A DNA stretch of 64,000 nucleotides from positions 1 through 64,000 of the forward strand of contig CAWJSI010000005.1 of assembly GCA_963845485.1 (NCBI GenBank). The letters are read 5' to 3'. Under the pieces are notes generated by a model. That model saw nothing but the letters and a program-made list of their open reading frames with translations, was not told where the DNA came from and ran no database searches. Position numbers and translations under genes: made by a program. Below are positions 60,417 through 64,000 of the stretch, piece by piece (position 1 is the stretch's first letter; every line of letters begins with the position of its first letter). Source of the stretch: Bog-756 sp963845485. GTDB taxonomy: Bacteria > Actinomycetota > Acidimicrobiia > Acidimicrobiales > RAAP-2.

Positions 60417-61832
60417 CTAGGCGCCTACGGCGAAGCCCGAGGTGGGCACGCCGAGGTAGGGGAAGTTGGGCAGGTACTTCTCGGTGCCGAGGGCAGTGAG
60501 GTCGGTCGGTCCCGAGGTCAGTCCCATAGAGATGGCCCCGGCGGCGGCATCAGGCTTGTAGGCCGGATCGACGAGCGGGAGGGTGGCGCCGGCGATGGCC
60601 CGCAGCTCGATGGTGACCACGTCGTCGAAGACCCGACGCCCATTGGGATAGCCGGCAGGATCCCCACCGATCAGGCCCAGGTTGGAGGGCGTAGTGGCGG
60701 CGGGGATGGCCATGTTGAGCCGGAGCATGTCGGCTTGGGTGCCTCCGGTGAAGTTCTGGAAGCCGGCCACGACCCCGGTGGGGATCCCGGTCAACAAGAT
60801 GGCCAGCAGGTCGGCCCGTGGTGCCTTGGTGGCGTTGTAGGCGGCCAGGTTGGGGAAGACGCCCGGGTAGAGCACGGGAAGCAGGCCGGCCAGTTCGGGG
60901 GCCGAGACATGGGAGGCGAACTGGCTGTCACCCGAGGGCTGCTCGGCGTTCCAGTAGTCCTTGGAGGCCATGGGGATGAGGACTTCGTTCACCAGTGGGT
61001 TACCCAGCCGGGACACCTGCACGAAGGGACCGGAGTTGACGTTGGTCCCCGGGCTCGACTCGAAGATGCGGGCCTTCTGGCGGCTGGCTGTGGTCCACAC
61101 GCCGATGGTGGCGTTGGGATCGGTCACGCCGAGGGGCTTCTTGCCGGTGACCATGAGCTCGTTGATCTCGACCTGGATGGCGATGGTGTGGACGTTCACC
61201 CCGGCGGTCGAGTTGACGCCCTTGGCCATCTTGCCCAGTCCGGTGTTGGCCAGGCCGAAGGTGTTGTGGTCCTGCTCGAAGGGGCGCAGGTCACCGAGGT
61301 CGAAGATGGCACCGAGGTCGACGTAGAAGCCCTCGGCCCGCTGGCCGGCGAACACCTTCATTCCGTCGTCCAACTGGGTCACCGCCGCGTTGGCCAGGGA
61401 CAGGTAGTTGGGTGTGGACAGCGGTCCGATGTTGCACGGCGGGCAGGGGACGTTGGTGGCGAGCACGTGGCTGCCGGACTTGTCCACCCGGGTGACCGTG
61501 TAGGTCTGTCGGCGATTCCAGCTGGCGCTCTTCAGACTGGTGATGGGCCCGGTGTTGTAGAGGAAGGTGTTGGGGTTGGTGATCTGGCTGGAGAACTGGA
61601 ACTGGTAGCTGATGTCGATGTCGCCGTCGTTGTCGTTGTCGATATTGATGGCGTAGAGGACGTCGTCGCCGAACTCGTAGAAGTTGGGCCCGCCGTCAGG
61701 AGCCTGCAGGGGCACGTAGTTGGCGATCAGCGTGACGTGATCGGGATGGTCGGGGCAGACGAAGGCGTACAGATCGGTGGAGTCGGCTACCGGATCCTGG
61801 GAAATCTCGGGAGCTTCACGGTGTGATGACAT
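60417..61832 (-). CDS. DUF4331 family protein
   Basis: The 471-residue protein opens SSHREAPEISQDPVADSTDL and continues YAFVCPDHPDHVTLIANYVP, the DUF4331 signature. Later segments are YAINIDNDNDGDIDISYQFQ, rich in acidic residues that may bind calcium, LGAIFDLGDLRPFEQDHNTF and the C-terminal NGRRVFDDVVTIELRAIAGA. No signal peptide is present, unlike many homologues; the short Tat-signal protein encoded just upstream may be a partner. The start ATG has GAGG eight bases upstream. The biochemical role of DUF4331 is unknown. Confidence 0.92.
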   Translation of the reverse strand: MSSHREAPEISQDPVADSTDLYAFVCPDHPDHVTLIANYVPLQAPDGGPNFYEFGDDVLYAINIDNDNDGDIDISYQFQFSSQITNPNTFLYNTGPITSLKSASWNRRQTYTVTRVDKSGSHVLATNVPCPPCNIGPLSTPNYLSLANAAVTQLDDGMKVFAGQRAEGFYVDLGAIFDLGDLRPFEQDHNTFGLANTGLGKMAKGVNSTAGVNVHTIAIQVEINELMVTGKKPLGVTDPNATIGVWTTASRQKARIFESSPGTNVNSGPFVQVSRLGNPLVNEVLIPMASKDYWNAEQPSGDSQFASHVSAPELAGLLPVLYPGVFPNLAAYNATKAPRADLLAILLTGIPTGVVAGFQNFTGGTQADMLRLNMAIPAATTPSNLGLIGGDPAGYPNGRRVFDDVVTIELRAIAGATLPLVDPAYKPDAAAGAISMGLTSGPTDLTALGTEKYLPNFPYLGVPTSGFAVGA

Positions 61833-61964
61833 AGCGGTACCTCGGTTTCTGGTTAGTAGGCAGTTGGGTAATGCGTGGTCGGTGTGGCGTGCGTGGTTGG
61901 TGTGAGTCGGGCAGGGACAGGAGTGGGTGGGGAATAGGACGGGGTAAGGGCCGGTGTGACGTGG

Positions 61965-62270
61965 TCAGCGAAGGGCGCGGACCAGTGCTTCGGCGAGGTG
62001 GGGGTCGAGCACGGTGATCTCCCGTGTGCCGGAGAACAGACCGATCTCACCGCTGGCCAGATCCCGTACGTGGGCGACCAGTGGCTCGGTCATCGACAGA
62101 GACGACTCCCCTTCGGCAACTGCTGACTCGGCCGCTCCGGCGTCCGCCGGCCCTTGCGTCTCGACCGCCCCTACGAGGGCGGGCAGCCCAGGTAGGGCGG
62201 AGATGGCTCCCGCCGCCACGACGGCAGCGGTGCCACCTTTCAGAAACACACGACGGCTGAGTTCGCTCAT
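61965..62270 (-). CDS. Small Tat-signal secreted protein
   Basis: The 101-residue protein starts MSELSRRVFLKGGTAAVVAA, a twin-arginine signal (SRRVFLK), with a strong GGAGG site before the ATG. The predicted mature part is small: after a poorly conserved linker it has PLVAHVRDLASGEIGLFSGT and REITVLDPHLAEALVRALR. It is a folded-protein export substrate by its signal. Similar short Tat proteins occur with DUF4331 in actinobacteria, and it lies 132 bases upstream of that gene in the same direction. A partner or anchor role is inferred. Confidence 0.8.
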   Translation of the reverse strand: MSELSRRVFLKGGTAAVVAAGAISALPGLPALVGAVETQGPADAGAAESAVAEGESSLSMTEPLVAHVRDLASGEIGLFSGTREITVLDPHLAEALVRALR

Positions 62271-62744
62271 GGGAACCTCCGGGCAGGGACGGTGATGGGC
62301 AGTGTTCGCCTACCGGTTCGAAGGGGAGCTCGACTCTGGATGACGACTTCACCGAAATTTCACGAAAACATGTTTGAACCCACCCGAAAGTGGGTACGGG
62401 CGAGGGTTTCGTCGGGCTCGACGCCCGGGCTTGCGCCGGCCCGCCGTAGGTCGGGCCTACCGACTCAGTCCGCGAGCTGGGTCGCCGACTGGCTCGATGC
62501 CCGCCGGTTGTGACGCAAGTGACGGTCGGTGCGTCTGTTGTCGTGGCGTCGGCGGTCCCGGCGCTGGTCAGTGGTTATTTGAGGATTCGGACATCCATCA
62601 CCACGCGTCGGTCCGAAGACGTGACGTGGGGCCTGTGCTGCCAGTCCTGTCGGGTGCGGCTCCACAACCGCAGGGGATCGGTCCGACCTAGGGCCGGTAC
62701 GGGGGCATAGGTACTCGCAGCTCCATCAGTGAAAGGTGACTCCC
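62271..62744. other. Intergenic region with possible structured leader
   Basis: 474 bases separate the minus-strand Tat gene from the plus-strand secreted protein, without a supported gene. It contains a perfect palindrome AAACATGTTT at 62366-62375, a hairpin CCCAC-CCGAAA-GTGGG at 62380-62395, and another, GTAGG-TCGGG-CCTAC, near 62447. The relatively AT-rich patch around 62345-62375 could hold divergent promoters. The hairpins downstream of it may form a 5' leader of the plus-strand gene. Confidence 0.45.
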
Positions 62745-64000
62745 TTGACCGAATCTCTCACCCATCCACCCCGACGCCGTGTGCGCGCCGCCATCGTGGT
62801 GATGGCCTCGTTGCTCACCGTCCTGTTCGGTCTCTCACTGCAGGCGACAAGCCCGGCCGGTGCGTCTACGACCAGCTCGGCCCATGCCGCCCAAGACCCT
62901 GCGCCCAACGGTGACAGCGGCACCACCATCGATCCCCTCCAGTACAACTGCGGCAACGACGCCCCGACCTGTGGCCAGGTGGGCGAGTCCAACGGCTACT
63001 ACAACGGCACGAACGTTGACCTCCTCTACAGCGAGGACTACTACTGCGAGCCGGGGAAGGGTTCCCTCGACACGGCCACCGGCTGTGAGGCCGGCACGGC
63101 CGCCTCGGCCAACCCCAACCCGACGACCCCGTCGGCCAACGGCACGATCCTCGGCAACACCAAGCACAGCGACACGCTGTATATCCCGGTCCCCATCGGG
63201 TTCACCCCACCGCCGACGCAGTGCATCAGCACGGCCACCTGCATCGACCATCCCTCGACGATCGACCTCCACGCTCTTGCCTCCTATCTCGGTGTCAGCA
63301 ACCCGGCAACCCTCGACGCCGTGCCCATTCCCGCCCACAACCACGTGGTGAGCACCCGCAACGGTGGGCTTCCCGAGTGGTGGAACGTGGAAATCGTGGC
63401 CACGAAGAGCCTGGCCACCTTCAATAAGCTGACCAGCCTGAACGCCATCAACACGGCGACCGCCGACTCGAATCCGGCCACGGCCGCAACCGCGGTTCCG
63501 ACCAACGCCTTCTTGTTCTTCCAGGTGCTGCCCGGAACCCTGTCGGCATCGATGGCGGCCAATCTCACCGCGGTCGCTCCGCCTGGACCCTCGGTGCCTG
63601 CCGCTCCCGGCGCTCCGCCGGCCAGCCAGGTCGAGTCGGGAACGACGTTCAACAACCTCATGAACGACTGCGGCGCCACGGCCCCGAACTGCCAGAACGT
63701 CGGCATCAGCCGTGACTGGATCCAGGGTCAGGATGTCGAGGCCCTCTACTCCGAGCAGTACTACTGCGGCACGACCGGTGTGACGGTCCATTCGTCGACG
63801 GGTTGCGAGGCCGGGGCCAATCCCACCTCGGTACCACCCAACGTGGGTGACACGACCATCCCGACACCGGCCAACTCGTACCCCGCACCGGCCAACGGCA
63901 CCATCGATCCCCTGTACATCCCGGTACCGCTGTACTCCAGCCCGCCGGTTGACCTACAACCAGTGTTCGAGCGCCATCACCTGCATCGACCATCCCGACA
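62745..64000 (+). CDS. Secreted two-repeat Cys-rich protein, runs off the right edge
   Basis: A TTG start with AAAGGTG eight bases upstream opens a frame that continues to the window end. It has a signal peptide (VRAAIVVMASLLTVLFGLSL, cut near AGA) and a mature part with two repeats. Repeat 1 is at about residues 66-170 (YNCGNDAPTCGQVG, VDLLYSEDYYC, TGCEAG, DTLYIPVP, TCIDHP) and repeat 2 begins at about 305 (NDCGATAPNCQNVG, VEALYSEQYYC, TGCEAG, DPLYIPVP). In repeat 2 the frame breaks near 63947: the +1 frame reads CSSAITCIDHPD, matching repeat 1. No named family was recognised; an extracellular structural or binding protein is likely. Confidence 0.75.
   Translation, partial: MTESLTHPPRRRVRAAIVVMASLLTVLFGLSLQATSPAGASTTSSAHAAQDPAPNGDSGTTIDPLQYNCGNDAPTCGQVGESNGYYNGTNVDLLYSEDYYCEPGKGSLDTATGCEAGTAASANPNPTTPSANGTILGNTKHSDTLYIPVPIGFTPPPTQCISTATCIDHPSTIDLHALASYLGVSNPATLDAVPIPAHNHVVSTRNGGLPEWWNVEIVATKSLATFNKLTSLNAINTATADSNPATAATAVPTNAFLFFQVLPGTLSASMAANLTAVAPPGPSVPAAPGAPPASQVESGTTFNNLMNDCGATAPNCQNVGISRDWIQGQDVEALYSEQYYCGTTGVTVHSSTGCEAGANPTSVPPNVGDTTIPTPANSYPAPANGTIDPLYIPVPLYSSPPVDLQPVFERHHLHRPSR

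Noticed and set aside
1..64000. CRISPR arrays, prophage, insertion sequences, restriction or antiphage systems
   Set aside because: No regularly spaced repeats, transposase, integrase, capsid, Cas or restriction enzyme motifs were found on either strand.

Overview
The window is GC-rich, densely packed bacterial DNA that reads like an actinobacterium, most plausibly an Acidimicrobiia-type lineage. This is inferred from the order mfd, SurA-like lipoprotein, mazG, enolase, FtsB/DivIC, DUF501, Ppx, from frequent GTG and TTG starts with ATGA or GTGA gene overlaps, from small actinobacterial families, and from leaderless-looking promoters. No phage, insertion sequence, CRISPR array or rRNA was seen.

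Layout. 1-12.4 kb is a housekeeping block: the 3' part of mfd, a parvulin-type lipoprotein, mazG, three nucleotide-sugar and glycosyltransferase genes broken by many single-base frameshifts (5.0-7.2 kb), then eno, ftsB-like, DUF501 and ppx/gppA. 12.4-38.2 kb is a large surface-glycan locus. It holds seven glycosyltransferase genes, two coiled-coil partner proteins, two acyltransferase-3 membrane proteins, two related GT-C-like membrane proteins, two sugar epimerases, an FkbM and a class I methyltransferase, and a minus-strand operon (19.5-25.7 kb) with a recognisable GDP-D-glycero-manno-heptose pathway (GmhA-like isomerase, HddA-like kinase, HddC-like guanylyltransferase, plus a transaldolase-like protein). 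No Wzx flippase, polysaccharide ABC exporter or initiating phosphoglycosyltransferase is visible, so the product is probably finished by genes elsewhere.

38.5-49.6 kb holds envelope and metabolic genes: GNAT acetyltransferase, epimerase plus PlsC-like acyltransferase plus DPM1-like glycosyltransferase, an NlpC/P60 peptidoglycan hydrolase, a carboxylesterase, an SDR protein, a tRNA with anticodon UAA, a DUF3089 secreted hydrolase, an unknown membrane protein and a DinB protein. 49.6-53.4 kb is a sulfate ABC transporter operon (substrate-binding protein, CysT, CysW, CysA) with a clear promoter. 53.4-64 kb holds two tiny proteins, an AlkZ-like winged-helix protein, a Cys-rich beta-propeller lipoprotein, a PAS-GGDEF protein, a broken PIN-domain toxin gene, a DUF4331/Tat/DUF3052 group, and a secreted two-repeat protein that runs off the right edge.

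The most striking signals are nine apparent +1 frame breaks, each explainable by one extra G, crowded into 1.7 kb over three adjacent genes (a similar one lies near base 63947); the heptose operon; the glycosyltransferase fusions and paralogues; and a short-variable-arm tRNA reading UUA codons that occur in eno and mazG.
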